A stretch of DNA of 64,000 bases from Foetidibacter luteolus (GCF_009650435.1 NZ_VVIP01000038.1:135176-199175); one strand, 5' to 3'; shown: positions 39,027-48,063, counted from the stretch's first letter. Notes: generated from the sequence alone by a model not told the origin. Numbers and translations are program-made.

Positions 39027-40009
39027 AGCAAAAGATATTAATTACCGGCGCCAGTGGATTTGTGGGTTTTCACCTTGTAAATGAAGCGCTGGCACGGAGG
39101 CTTGATGTGTATGCCGCTGTCAGAAAAAGCAGCGATATTAAACACCTGCAGCACCTGCCCATAACATACACGTATCCCGACTTTGGCAATATTGCCTCGC
39201 TTCAGAAAGAACTGGAAGAAAAACAATACGATTACATTATTCATGCTGCCGGAACTACCAAGGCTAAATCTGAAGCTGATTATACAGCCATTAATGCAGA
39301 TTATACTTATAACCTGTTTAAAGCCGCGGAATGCTGCAGCCCTTTTATTAAAAAGATAGTTTTTTTAAGCAGCCTTGCTTCCATTGGCCCGCTGCAGCAG
39401 CCGGACAGTTTAATAACAGAATCTACACCGCCCCGCCCCGTAACAGCGTATGGCCGCAGCAAACTACTTGCAGAACAACAAGTTGCGCAATTGAATATTC
39501 CATTAAACGTATTAAGACCTACCGCTGTGTATGGTCCCAGGGATAAAGATATATTCATCCTGTTTAAAGCCCTTAGCCGTGGTCTGGAACCCTATATTGG
39601 CAGAGTGCAACAACAATTAAGTTTTATTTATGTAAAAGACCTTGCCGTTTTGGCACTGAACGCTATCTTTGCACCTGCTGTTCACCAAACCTATAACGTT
39701 ACCGATGGTAACAGTTATAGCCGCTACGATTTAGCCAATCTTACCAAACCACTTCTGTACAAAAAAACACTCAGGTTTCATTTACCCCTGGGCGTTGTTA
39801 GGGTCCTGGCGTTAGCCCTGGAAAAAACCTATGTTTTATTAAATAAAACACCTGCGTTGAACAGGGAAAAGTTAAGTGAGTTAACCGCGGTTAACTGGTG
39901 CTGTAATATAGAAAAAGCACAAAACGAACTGGGTTTTACCCCTGCTTATAACCTTGAAAAAGGTTTAGCTGAAACCATGAGCTGGTATAAGCAGGAAAAA
40001 TGGTTATGA
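39023..40009 (+). CDS. CerR-like NAD-dependent epimerase/reductase
   Basis: A 328-aa extended SDR. Rossmann motif TGASGFVGFHL at 8-18, the IVFLSSLASIGP active-site strand, catalytic YxxxK in AYGRSKLLAE near 148, and LRPTAVYGPRD. In Caulobacter an epimerase-like SDR (CerR) reduces the 3-keto group of the ceramide precursor. This gene lies directly after spt and the acyltransferase with a 4-bp overlap, so the same role is proposed: 3-keto reduction to dihydroceramide, or of 3-ketosphinganine before acylation. The family is broad and includes sugar-nucleotide enzymes, so the assignment relies on operon position. Confidence 0.85.
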
Positions 40010-40034
40010 AAACTAACTGATTACTAATTCTAAA

Positions 40035-41372
40035 ATGGATAACATGAAAGAGCAAATCTTGCCTGCTGAAGGAAAACTGGGTGTATTAATGCCTGGTTTG
40101 GGAGCTGTTGCCACCACTTTCATCGCTGGTGTTGAAGCCGTTAAGCAAGGGCTGGCACAGCCTGTTGGTTCACTTACACAAATGAGCAGCATCCGCCTGG
40201 GTAAAAGAACAGAAAACCGCTATCCGAAAATTAAAGACTTTGTGCCGCTTGCCAGTTTAAACGATATTGTTTTTGGAGGTTGGGATTTATACAAAGATAA
40301 CGTGTACGAAGCCGCTGTTAATGCCAAAGTTCTGGAAACCAGCCTGTTAAATGCCATCAAGCCCCAGTTGGAAGCAATTAAGCCAATGACTGCCGTTTTT
40401 GACAAAAGCTATGTTAGCAACCTTGACGGTGAAAACGTAAAAACCGGAGCCACCAAATACGATCTGGCTTTGCAGTTAATAGATGATATTGAAAACTTTC
40501 AACGGGAGAATGGTTGCGACCGTGTGGTGATTGTATGGTGCGGCTCTACCGAAAAATACATTGAGGTAGAAGAGGTGCATGAAACAATTGAAGCTTTTGA
40601 AGAAGGTTTAAAGGAAAACCACCCCATGATTGCGCCGAGCATGATTTATGCTTACGCCGCCATTAAACTGGGTGTTCCTTTTGCCAACGGCGCCCCCAAC
40701 CTTACCTGCGATATACCTGCGCTTGAACAACTGGCCAAAGAAACCGGTACACCTATTGGCGGTAAAGATTTTAAAACCGGCCAAACCTTAATGAAAACAA
40801 TACTGGCCCCCGGCCTGCAGGCAAGGGCGCTGGGTGTTCGTGGCTGGTTTTCCAGCAATATACTGGGCAACCGCGATGGCTATGTACTTGACCACCCGGA
40901 TAACTTTAAAACCAAGGAAGTCTCCAAACTGGGTGTACTGGAAGATATTTTCAGGCCTGATATTGACCCGGAGCTTTATGGCGACATCTACCATAAAATC
41001 AGGATCAACTATTATCCCCCACACGGCGATAACAAGGAAAGCTGGGACAATATTGACATATTTGGCTGGCTGGGCTACAATATGCAGATTAAAATAAACT
41101 TTTTGTGTAAGGACTCTATTTTGGCTGCGCCAATTGTGTTGGACCTTGCCTTGTTTAGCGACCTGGCCAAACGTGCAGGCATGAGCGGTATACAGGAATG
41201 GCTTTCATTCTACTTTAAATCGCCGCAAACATTGCCCGAGTTAAGGCCTGAACACGATATTTTTAAACAGCTCATCAAATTGCAGAACACACTGCGCCAC
41301 ATGATGGGCGAAGAGCTGATTACGCACCTGGGACTGGATTATTACCAGGAACTGGTGGAAGAAGAGCTATGA
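40035..41372 (+). CDS. Myo-inositol-1-phosphate synthase
   Basis: A 445-aa NAD-dependent enzyme converting glucose 6-phosphate to 1L-myo-inositol 1-phosphate, the only de novo route to inositol. Family landmarks: LGVLMPGLGAVATTFIAG (NAD site, residues 13-30), VIVWCGSTEKYIE near 155, FANGAPNLTCDIPALEQLA near 216, GGKDFKTGQTLMKTILAPGL near 238, and SNILGNRDGYVL near 274. It matches the Bacteroidota-type synthase. ATG 40044 is an alternative start. It follows CerR by 25 bp and overlaps pgpA by 4 bp. In Bacteroides thetaiotaomicron the homologous gene starts the described inositol-lipid cluster; here it bridges the ceramide and headgroup parts of the locus. Confidence 0.94.
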   Translation: MDNMKEQILPAEGKLGVLMPGLGAVATTFIAGVEAVKQGLAQPVGSLTQMSSIRLGKRTENRYPKIKDFVPLASLNDIVFGGWDLYKDNVYEAAVNAKVLETSLLNAIKPQLEAIKPMTAVFDKSYVSNLDGENVKTGATKYDLALQLIDDIENFQRENGCDRVVIVWCGSTEKYIEVEEVHETIEAFEEGLKENHPMIAPSMIYAYAAIKLGVPFANGAPNLTCDIPALEQLAKETGTPIGGKDFKTGQTLMKTILAPGLQARALGVRGWFSSNILGNRDGYVLDHPDNFKTKEVSKLGVLEDIFRPDIDPELYGDIYHKIRINYYPPHGDNKESWDNIDIFGWLGYNMQIKINFLCKDSILAAPIVLDLALFSDLAKRAGMSGIQEWLSFYFKSPQTLPELRPEHDIFKQLIKLQNTLRHMMGEELITHLGLDYYQELVEEEL

Positions 41373-41818
41373 TTAAATTTTACCAGGTAGTTGCCACGGC
41401 CGGCGGAATTGGGTATATTGGAAAAGGGGGCGGAACGGTTGCCGCCGCAGCCTGGTGTATTGTTTGTTTTTTTGCGCCTGCCATAGAAAATATGTTTCTA
41501 TGGCAGGTTTTTGTAATATCAACAGTATGCGTACTGGGTACATGGAGCGCAGGTAAGGTAGAAGCCCAATGGGGGCACGATAGCAGCCGGGTTGTGATAG
41601 ACGAAGTAGCAGGCATGATGATTGCACTGGCGTTTGTTAAGTTAACTGCGGTAAATATTATAGCCGGGTTGATATTATTCAGATTTTTTGACATAGTTAA
41701 ACCCCTGTATATCAGGAAGGCAGAGCAGTTACCAGGTGGCTGGGGTGTTATGGCCGATGATGTGCTGGCTGGCATTTATGCACGGGCATTGCTGGCGTTA
41801 TTGCAGTTATTTCTGTAA
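41369..41818 (+). CDS. PgpA-type lipid phosphatase, predicted phosphatidylinositol-phosphate phosphatase
   Basis: A 149-aa membrane phosphatase of the phosphatidylglycerophosphatase A family. Signature pieces: YIGKGGGTVAAAAW near 18, VVIDEVAGMMIALAF near 72, FRFFDIVKPLYIRKAEQLPGG near 107, and the metal site DDVLAGIYA near 130. Set between inositol-phosphate synthase and CDP-alcohol phosphatidyltransferase, it most probably removes the phosphate of phosphatidylinositol phosphate, as proposed for the equivalent gene of the B. thetaiotaomicron cluster. A housekeeping role in phosphatidylglycerol synthesis is the alternative. A strong terminator-like hairpin lies within the gene (41477-41507). 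Confidence 0.9.
   Translation: MIKFYQVVATAGGIGYIGKGGGTVAAAAWCIVCFFAPAIENMFLWQVFVISTVCVLGTWSAGKVEAQWGHDSSRVVIDEVAGMMIALAFVKLTAVNIIAGLILFRFFDIVKPLYIRKAEQLPGGWGVMADDVLAGIYARALLALLQLFL
41477..41512 (+). terminator. Intrinsic-terminator hairpin inside pgpA
   Basis: CCTGCCATAGAAA (41477-41489), loop ATATG, then TTTCTATGGCAGG (41495-41507): a perfect 13-bp stem with a 5-nt loop, followed at once by TTTTT. It has the full form of a Rho-independent terminator on the coding strand, yet encodes about PAIENMFLWQV in the first third of the protein. It could reduce expression of everything downstream. Confidence 0.65.
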
Positions 41819-42245
41819 AAGAGAAAGAATGCAAGGCGCCCCCTCCAAAATACAGGGCGGGCCGGGCTATCCGCTGCAAGTCCTCACTACCTTCGCTAAG
41901 GCTACGGTGGTTGCGGGCTTTCCGCTTCTATCCCTGGCGCAAAGTGTAACAGCCTGAGTATAGGCAGGCCTTACATGGTTGAAGGGGTATATTTTAACAA
42001 GCCTCTCCCATCAGCAGGCTGCATGAATGCGTAATGCTAAAAACCGACGTATTCCAGGGGGAGCAAGTGGGGTATGATTGTCAATAGCTTTGGCTATGTC
42101 CAGGGCAGGCTGCTGAGGCAATTGCTGAATAGAGTTGCCTCAGTACAAGAGTGCGACGCAACAGAAGTAACATTCCTGTTCCGTCAGCCGGGCCCATAAA
42201 AATTTTCGGCCACCGCAGGGGGCGGCAGAATTTAAAGTTATAAAG
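41819..42245. repeat. Repeat-filled gap splitting the lipid locus
   Basis: A weak R1 relative at about 41835-41946 (GCGCCCCCTCCAAAATACAG, GGGCTATCCGCTGCAAGTCC, ending TATCCCTGGCGCAAAG) and an R2 copy with GTACAAGAGTGCGACGCAAC at 42143-42162 and GCCGGGCCCATAAAAATTTT after it. No gene is seen. It interrupts an otherwise tightly packed gene row. Confidence 0.65.
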
Positions 42246-42623
42246 ATGGTTACATTCCTTAAAGCAAATGCAGCCTCGTTAATCGCTTCGTCGGTTGACT
42301 ACTTTATAACGATTGCTTTGGAAAAATTTTTTAGGATAGACGTTGTGCTTGCCAGTATGACCGGCACCATTTGTGGTGGCGTAACAAATTTTTTGATAGG
42401 AAAGCATTGGGCTTTTAACGCAGGCAGCGGCAGTACTTACAAACAGGCTTTGCGTTACGTTTTGGTATGGTGCGGAAACCTGGTTTTAAACACCGGCGGG
42501 TTTTATGCCGGTATAAAGCTGGTGGGCAAGCACTACTACGTAGCAGTTAAGTTGTTTATATCGTTACTGGTTGCGTTTGGTTATAATTACCCGTTGCAAA
42601 AAAAATTCGTATTTAAAGCATAA
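42246..42623 (+). CDS. GtrA-family membrane protein, candidate lipid flippase
   Basis: A 125-aa protein with four predicted membrane helices (about 8-28, 36-55, 70-92, 97-117). It has typical GtrA landmarks: ASLIASSVDYFITIAL, GTICGGVTNFLIGKHWAF and the C-terminal NYPLQKKFVFKA. GtrA proteins are thought to flip lipid-linked sugars such as undecaprenyl-phosphate-glucose. Here, 13 bp before the DUF5686 gene and amid inositol-lipid genes, a role in moving an inositol or glycosylated lipid across the inner membrane is plausible but unproven. Confidence 0.87.
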   Translation: MVTFLKANAASLIASSVDYFITIALEKFFRIDVVLASMTGTICGGVTNFLIGKHWAFNAGSGSTYKQALRYVLVWCGNLVLNTGGFYAGIKLVGKHYYVAVKLFISLLVAFGYNYPLQKKFVFKA

Positions 42624-42636
42624 CTGACTAAGTTGT

Positions 42637-45195
42637 ATGAATTGGGCAAGACTAAATAAACATTTTTTTGTGTTGGTTCTGCTGTTGTGCGGCAGCCTTA
42701 CAGCAATGGCGCAAACAGTGGTAAAAGGTAAGGTAATTGATGCATCCAGCAAAAGTCCGCTTACATCGGTAAGCGTGTTCTTCAGGGGTGGCAGAGGTGT
42801 AATTACTTCTACTGACGGTACCTATACCATTAAAACCAGCGACCTTAACCTGAAAGAAGTAGAATACTCTTTTGTAGGTTACAAAACAACCATAAAAAAA
42901 ATAACACCGGGTAAAGAACAGCAAATTGATATTGAGCTGCAACCCACTTACGACCTTAATGAAGTAGTGGTAAGCACTAACAAAAGGGCCAAATACCGCA
43001 ATAAGAATAACCCTGCTGTAGAACTGATAAGAAAGGTAATAGACAACAAAAGCAAGAACCGTGAAAGCGCTTACGATTACGTACAGTACCAGGAGTACCA
43101 GAAAATGGAGCTTTCGCTTACCAAGCGCCCCGAAAAACTGCTGAAAAGCAAGCTGTTTAAAAACTTCAGTTTTGTATTGGAGAATGAAGACACTTCCAAA
43201 ATAGAAGGCAAGGCATTATTGCCGGTGTACCTGGATGAAAAACTTTCCCAGAAATACTATCGGCGGGACCCGCAGAAAGAAAAAGCTTATATACTGGGCG
43301 AAAAGCGGGTGGATTATGGCGAATTTATTGACAACAGTGGTGTAAACAGTTACCTTAACAGGCTGTACCAGGATGTGGATGTGTACGAAAACAACATCAA
43401 CATTATGACCACCCAGTTTTTGAGCCCTATTGCAGACCTCGCCCCCACTTTTTACATGTTTTACATACGGGATACCGTGGAGCAGGATGGCATAAAGCTG
43501 GTAAAAATGGCTTTTTACCCCCGTAACCCCAACGACCTGTTGTTTAAAGGAACCATGTTTATTACTCTGGATGGCAATTATGCGGTTCAGAAAATAACTT
43601 TTACCATCAGTAAAAACGCCAACCTTAACTGGACCAAAGACCTTAAAATAAACCAGGATTTTGAAAGAGGCCCGGATGGCCGTTACCACCGCATCCTCAG
43701 CAATATGCTGGTTGAGTTTTCGCTAACACAGGGCTCAAAAGGCAGTATTATTGGGGAACGAACCGTTTCGCTGAAAGATTACATTATCAATAAGCCGGCG
43801 GCAGATACTGTTTACCAGGGGCCTGCAGAAGTGGCCTTTCAAAATATAACCAGTGTTGGCAATGATAGTTTTTGGATAGCTAACAGGCACCAGCCGCTCT
43901 CGGAAGTTGAATCGAAAGTTTATACCAATATAGACAGCCTTAAGAACATGAAATCTTTCCGCAGGCTGATGGACTGGCTTACCCTTTTGCTGGCAGGCTA
44001 TAAGCAAATGGGGCCCAATTACGAACTGGGGCCGGTAAGCACTTTTTACAGCTTTAACCCGGTGGAAGGTTTCAGGCTGCGTGCCGGTGGTCGTACCACA
44101 CCTAACTTCAGCAAAAATATTTTCTTTGAAAACTACCTGGCTTATGGTTTTAAAGATGAAAAGTGGAAGTATTACCTGGCAGCCACCTATTCGTTTAACC
44201 ATAAGTCTATATATTCTTTTCCGCTCAATTACTTAAGGTTCAGCTACCAGCGGGATACCAAGATACCCGGCCAGGAACTGCAGTTTGTACAGGAAGATAA
44301 TTTTTTATTATCCTTTAAACGGGGCAATAACGACAAGTGGCTGTACAACAACATCTTTAAAGCAGAATATGTACGGGAATTCAGTAACAGGCTATCTTAC
44401 ACGCTTGGCTTTAAAAACTGGAAACAAACCCCCGCAGGCGCCATTGTATTTGATCAACAGAACGGGGGCGATGTAAAAAACATACCCAATGTAACCACTA
44501 CTGAGTTATCGGCTGAGTTGCGGTGGGCGCCACATGAAAAATTTTACCAGGGTAAAATATTCAGGATACCCATTATTAATGAGTACCCCATTTTCAGGCT
44601 GCGGTACATTGCCGGCATTAAGGGCCTTGCAGGTGGCGAGTACAACTATCATAACCTTAACCTTACTATAGACAAGCGGTTTTACCTGGCACAGTTAGGT
44701 TATACAGATGTAACAGTAGAAGGTGGTAAAATATTCGGCAACGTGCCATTTCCGTTGTTAACCGTTCACAGGGCCAACCAAAGCTTTTCTTACCAGCTAA
44801 ATGCCTATAACCTGATGAATTTTATGGAGTTCATCAGCGACAGGTATGTGGGCATTAATGTTGACCACTACTTTAACGGGTTTATATTTAATAAAATACC
44901 CCTGTTCAAAAAGCTGAAGTGGAGAGAAGTAATAACAGCCAAAGTGTTGTATGGTGGCATCAGCGACCAGAATAACCCGGCGATAAACAAAGAAACCTTT
45001 AAGTTCCCGGTAAATACAGTAACAGGCCTGCCAACTACGTATATACTCAATGATGGACCTTATGTAGAAGTTAGTGCAGGCATTACCAATATTTTCAGGT
45101 TACTTCGTATTGACCTGGTAAAAAGACTTACTTATTTAAACAATCCTGATGTAAGCCAATGGGGCATTAGATCCAGGATTAAGTTTGATTTTTGA
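42637..45195 (+). CDS. DUF5686 outer-membrane-type protein with carboxypeptidase-regulatory-like domain
   Basis: An 852-aa exported protein. Signal peptide (LLLCGSLTAMAQ, about 1-26); a CarboxypepD_reg-like beta domain (about 28-112, ending YDLNEVVVSTNKRAKYRNKNNPA); the central DUF5686 region (NPAVELIRKVIDNKSKNR, YVQYQEYQKMELSL, ALLPVYLDEKLSQKYYRRDP); then a long beta-strand-rich part ending RSRIKFDF with a terminal Phe, as in outer-membrane barrels. The family is common in Bacteroidota and its function is unknown. Its place inside the lipid locus, 11 bp from the phosphatidyltransferase gene, invites a role in lipid delivery or anchoring in the outer membrane (inference). Confidence 0.9.
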   Translation: MNWARLNKHFFVLVLLLCGSLTAMAQTVVKGKVIDASSKSPLTSVSVFFRGGRGVITSTDGTYTIKTSDLNLKEVEYSFVGYKTTIKKITPGKEQQIDIELQPTYDLNEVVVSTNKRAKYRNKNNPAVELIRKVIDNKSKNRESAYDYVQYQEYQKMELSLTKRPEKLLKSKLFKNFSFVLENEDTSKIEGKALLPVYLDEKLSQKYYRRDPQKEKAYILGEKRVDYGEFIDNSGVNSYLNRLYQDVDVYENNINIMTTQFLSPIADLAPTFYMFYIRDTVEQDGIKLVKMAFYPRNPNDLLFKGTMFITLDGNYAVQKITFTISKNANLNWTKDLKINQDFERGPDGRYHRILSNMLVEFSLTQGSKGSIIGERTVSLKDYIINKPAADTVYQGPAEVAFQNITSVGNDSFWIANRHQPLSEVESKVYTNIDSLKNMKSFRRLMDWLTLLLAGYKQMGPNYELGPVSTFYSFNPVEGFRLRAGGRTTPNFSKNIFFENYLAYGFKDEKWKYYLAATYSFNHKSIYSFPLNYLRFSYQRDTKIPGQELQFVQEDNFLLSFKRGNNDKWLYNNIFKAEYVREFSNRLSYTLGFKNWKQTPAGAIVFDQQNGGDVKNIPNVTTTELSAELRWAPHEKFYQGKIFRIPIINEYPIFRLRYIAGIKGLAGGEYNYHNLNLTIDKRFYLAQLGYTDVTVEGGKIFGNVPFPLLTVHRANQSFSYQLNAYNLMNFMEFISDRYVGINVDHYFNGFIFNKIPLFKKLKWREVITAKVLYGGISDQNNPAINKETFKFPVNTVTGLPTTYILNDGPYVEVSAGITNIFRLLRIDLVKRLTYLNNPDVSQWGIRSRIKFDF

Positions 45196-45206
45196 TTGCT
45201 TGAATT

Positions 45207-45932
45207 ATGGCAGAACAATTATTGCGGGACAGGCTGCAAAAGCTTATTTATAAAGTTATCAACCCCTTTGTACGGGGTTTGATACGCATTGGGTTTACAC
45301 CCAATACCGTAACCACAACGGGGCTTATACTAAACATTGGCGTAGCGGTAATATTCATTATAGGGGCCGAAGAGGGCAACCGTGGAGATTTATCTTATGT
45401 AGGCTGGGCAGGCGGCCTTATACTTTTTGCCGGCCTGTTTGATATGCTGGACGGCCAGGTAGCCCGGCTGGGCGGCATGACATCCACCTTTGGCGCCCTG
45501 TACGATTCTGTATTGGACCGCTACAGCGAAATGGTAATGTTCCTGGGCATTTGTTATTACCTGGTGGCCAAGCATTACTTTTTAAGCTCTTTATTCGCGT
45601 TTATAGCCCTGATAGGCTCCATGATGGTTAGCTATACCCGGGCCCGCAGCGAGGGTTTGGGCATACAAAATAAAGGGGGCCTCATGCAGCGGCCGGAAAG
45701 AGTGATACTCACTGCGGTAGCAGCCATAGCCTGCGGACTTACGGCATCTGTTATAGGCGGTAATTACAAATTGTACATTCCCGGTTTCAGGTACCATATT
45801 TTTGAAACGATGAGTGTGTTTACCATACCCATAACGGTTATGGCAGTGCTAACCAACATAACGGCCATCAAGCGGCTGTACGATGCTAAAAAAGCTTTGG
45901 ACGCTAAAGAAGGCACCCCAAAAAAATCATGA
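45207..45932 (+). CDS. CDP-alcohol phosphatidyltransferase, predicted phosphatidylinositol(-phosphate) synthase
   Basis: A 241-aa integral membrane enzyme. The family motif is complete: D79-x2-D82-G83-x2-A86-R87-x8-G96-x3-D100-x3-D104. About six membrane helices follow. It transfers a phosphatidyl group from CDP-diacylglycerol to an alcohol. Next to inositol-1-phosphate synthase and a PgpA phosphatase, inositol 1-phosphate is the expected acceptor, giving phosphatidylinositol phosphate, as described for the B. thetaiotaomicron inositol-lipid cluster. Phosphatidylserine or archaetidyl-type alternatives cannot be excluded by sequence alone. Its stop overlaps the next start by 4 bp. Confidence 0.92.
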   Translation: MAEQLLRDRLQKLIYKVINPFVRGLIRIGFTPNTVTTTGLILNIGVAVIFIIGAEEGNRGDLSYVGWAGGLILFAGLFDMLDGQVARLGGMTSTFGALYDSVLDRYSEMVMFLGICYYLVAKHYFLSSLFAFIALIGSMMVSYTRARSEGLGIQNKGGLMQRPERVILTAVAAIACGLTASVIGGNYKLYIPGFRYHIFETMSVFTIPITVMAVLTNITAIKRLYDAKKALDAKEGTPKKS

Positions 45933-46468
45933 AAAATACTACTGTTAAACAGCTAACCTTATTTATAGCAGGCATATTGGTTACAGGTTTAGTAATGGCC
46001 CAGGAAATGGTTTTTCCTACGCCGCCACCCAACCCAAACCAGTTGTTTTACCTGCAGCGGGACCCCAACACCAACACCATTGTATGTGAACTGAACTATA
46101 AAGATGGCATACTGGATGAGGAAGACCCCGTGCATGTTTTCTGGCTGCGGTTTGGCGAAAAAGGCCAGCGGGCAGAACTGAATTTTGTACAGCGTAAGTT
46201 TGCCTACGGTGTAAAAACAAGGCTGTTGGAGAAGGATAAGTACGAACTTCATTTTGTATCGTATAAAAAATACCTGATGCATTTAATGAAGGCGGCAGAT
46301 AACAAATACCATGTATACGCCACGATAAATAAAAAACAGGCTATACTAAACCGTATTTTTGTGCGCATTAAAGGCGGCTCTTTCTGGACGCCCCATGTGG
46401 AGTATGTGGACCTGGTGGGCATTGACCCGGTAACAGGAACAGAAGTTACAGAAAGAATGAAAATATAA
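45929..46468 (+). CDS. DUF4833 periplasmic protein
   Basis: A 179-aa protein with a signal peptide (FIAGILVTGLVMAQ, about 8-25), then a single DUF4833-like domain: FYLQRDPNTNTIVCELNY, VHVFWLRFGEKGQRAELN, RKFAYGVKTRLLEKDKYELHFV, and GSFWTPHVEYVDLVGIDP. The domain is Bacteroidota-specific and of unknown activity. I recall it being linked to inositol-lipid genes in other Bacteroidota, which would support a conserved role in this pathway; that should be checked by neighbourhood comparison. It is translationally coupled (ATGA) to the phosphatidyltransferase. Confidence 0.85.
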   Translation: MKNTTVKQLTLFIAGILVTGLVMAQEMVFPTPPPNPNQLFYLQRDPNTNTIVCELNYKDGILDEEDPVHVFWLRFGEKGQRAELNFVQRKFAYGVKTRLLEKDKYELHFVSYKKYLMHLMKAADNKYHVYATINKKQAILNRIFVRIKGGSFWTPHVEYVDLVGIDPVTGTEVTERMKI

Positions 46469-46493
46469 TTGCAGCTTTGCAAAGCATGATACA

Positions 46494-47135
46494 ATGAAAA
46501 AGAATTACGTTTCAAACTCAACCGAATCTACCAGGATGTTTAGGAGCAGCTTTATGGAAAGTCTCTCCAAAGTACATTTCTCGGTGCCGCTGTTTATCTA
46601 TATACCGGCCATAGCCGTTTTTATTTACCTGGCCTTTGCAAATGGCATAAGCGCCGGCTTTTTCGCCCTGTATTTTCTTGGCGGGCTTGCCGTGTGGACG
46701 ATAACCGAATACCTGCTGCACAGGTATATTTTCCACTATGTGCCAAAATCCAAATGGGGTTTAAGGCTGCATTTTATCTTTCATGGCGTACACCACGATT
46801 ATCCCAAAGATGCCAAAAGACTGGTAATGCCGCCATCGGCCAGCATACCCCTGGCACTCTTGTTTTATTTCCTGTTTTTATGGATACTGCAAAACAAAAC
46901 CAATCTTTACGCCTTCTTTCCGGGCTTCCTTGTTGGTTACCTTATTTACGACATGATGCATTATGCTATGCACCACTATAATTTTAAAAGCTCCCTTATG
47001 AAAAAAGTGAAGCAACACCACATGCTTCACCACTACGATGATTCAACCAAAGGTTATGGCGTAAGCACCGCTTTGTGGGATGTAATATTCAGATCCGGTT
47101 TTCCAAAGAAGCAAAAGAATGAAGAAAAGCGTTAG
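46494..47135 (+). CDS. Fatty acid hydroxylase / sterol desaturase family membrane enzyme
   Basis: A 213-aa di-iron membrane oxygenase with the histidine clusters of the family: HRYIFH near 81, HFIFHGVHHDYPKD near 96, HYAMHHY near 156, and HHMLHHYDD near 174. Four membrane helices are expected. It is like the ceramide fatty-acid 2-hydroxylase group (Scs7/FA2H without cytochrome b5). In this locus the probable reaction is hydroxylation of the ceramide acyl chain or long-chain base, which would give the hydroxylated ceramides typical of many Bacteroidota. Carotenoid hydroxylase is the main alternative. Its end overlaps the next gene by 17 bp. Confidence 0.9.
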   Translation: MKKNYVSNSTESTRMFRSSFMESLSKVHFSVPLFIYIPAIAVFIYLAFANGISAGFFALYFLGGLAVWTITEYLLHRYIFHYVPKSKWGLRLHFIFHGVHHDYPKDAKRLVMPPSASIPLALLFYFLFLWILQNKTNLYAFFPGFLVGYLIYDMMHYAMHHYNFKSSLMKKVKQHHMLHHYDDSTKGYGVSTALWDVIFRSGFPKKQKNEEKR

Positions 47136-48063
47136 CCTGGTGGCACCACACCTTTTTTCCAGGCAGGACATACTGGTTACCACAGCCATATCCATAGGCT
47201 ACATATTACTGTCTGCCCTGTTGGTAGGTTTTAAAACAGACCAGTTGATGCTGGTATTGCTTTTTAACACCCTGTACTATGCTTCATCCATCACCCGCAA
47301 GTTTATTTTAGGGTTTTCCATTTTCATCGTTTACTGGATCATATTCGATTACATGAAGGCCTTTCCCAATTACCGCTTTCAAACAGTAAGCATAGAAAGC
47401 CTGTATAACGGAGAAAAATTTCTTTTCGGCATACCTACCGCTACCGGCAGGATAACACCTAACGAGTTCTGGTTACAGCACCCATCTACATTTTTAGATG
47501 TGCTCAGCGGTGTATTCTACCTTTGCTGGGTGCCCGTGCCGCTGGTGTTTGCCGGTTATCTTTTTTACAAAAACCGGGGCCAGTTTTTACAGTTCTCCCT
47601 CACTTTTTTACTGGTAAACCTGCTCGGTTTTGTGGTATATTACGTGTACCCTGCCGCACCGCCCTGGTATGTGCAGCAGCATGGGTTTCATTTTCACGCC
47701 GCCACGCCTGGCAATACAGCCGGCCTGCACCGGTTCGATGACCTGTTGCATACCGGGATCTTTAAATCATTGTACAGTAAAAGTTCCAACGTATTCGCTG
47801 CAATGCCATCGCTGCATTCCGCTTACCCGCTTATTGTATTTTACTACGGCCTCAAAAACAGGCTGGGCTGGGTAAACGTATTGTTAGCCACGGTAATGGC
47901 AGGTATTTGGTTTGCCGCCGTTTATACCAGCCACCACTACATACTGGATGTACTGGCAGGCATACTCTGCGCTATAGCAGGCATATTTATCTTCAAAAAG
48001 TACCTGATGAACGACCGTAACTTCATCCGGTTTCTTGCCCGTTATAAGCTTAAGATTGATTAA
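47119..48063 (+). CDS. Aur1/PAP2-type inositol phosphorylceramide synthase candidate
   Basis: A 314-aa membrane protein with six or more helices and a PAP2 active site resembling fungal Aur1: YPAAPPWY (about 177-184), AMPSLHSAYP (His233) and SHHYILDVLAG (His272/273, Asp277). The PSLHS and HHYxxD pair is the lipid phosphotransferase form. In the described Bacteroides cluster the equivalent protein moves phosphoinositol from phosphatidylinositol to ceramide. Here it is the last gene, after every other step, and overlaps the hydroxylase gene. Simple lipid phosphatase activity is the alternative. Confidence 0.88.
   Translation: MKKSVSLVAPHLFSRQDILVTTAISIGYILLSALLVGFKTDQLMLVLLFNTLYYASSITRKFILGFSIFIVYWIIFDYMKAFPNYRFQTVSIESLYNGEKFLFGIPTATGRITPNEFWLQHPSTFLDVLSGVFYLCWVPVPLVFAGYLFYKNRGQFLQFSLTFLLVNLLGFVVYYVYPAAPPWYVQQHGFHFHAATPGNTAGLHRFDDLLHTGIFKSLYSKSSNVFAAMPSLHSAYPLIVFYYGLKNRLGWVNVLLATVMAGIWFAAVYTSHHYILDVLAGILCAIAGIFIFKKYLMNDRNFIRFLARYKLKID

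Noticed and set aside
41835..41946. Full R1 copy
   Set aside because: Only the general plan and a few phrases agree; it is listed as a weak relative within the gap and not counted as a firm copy.
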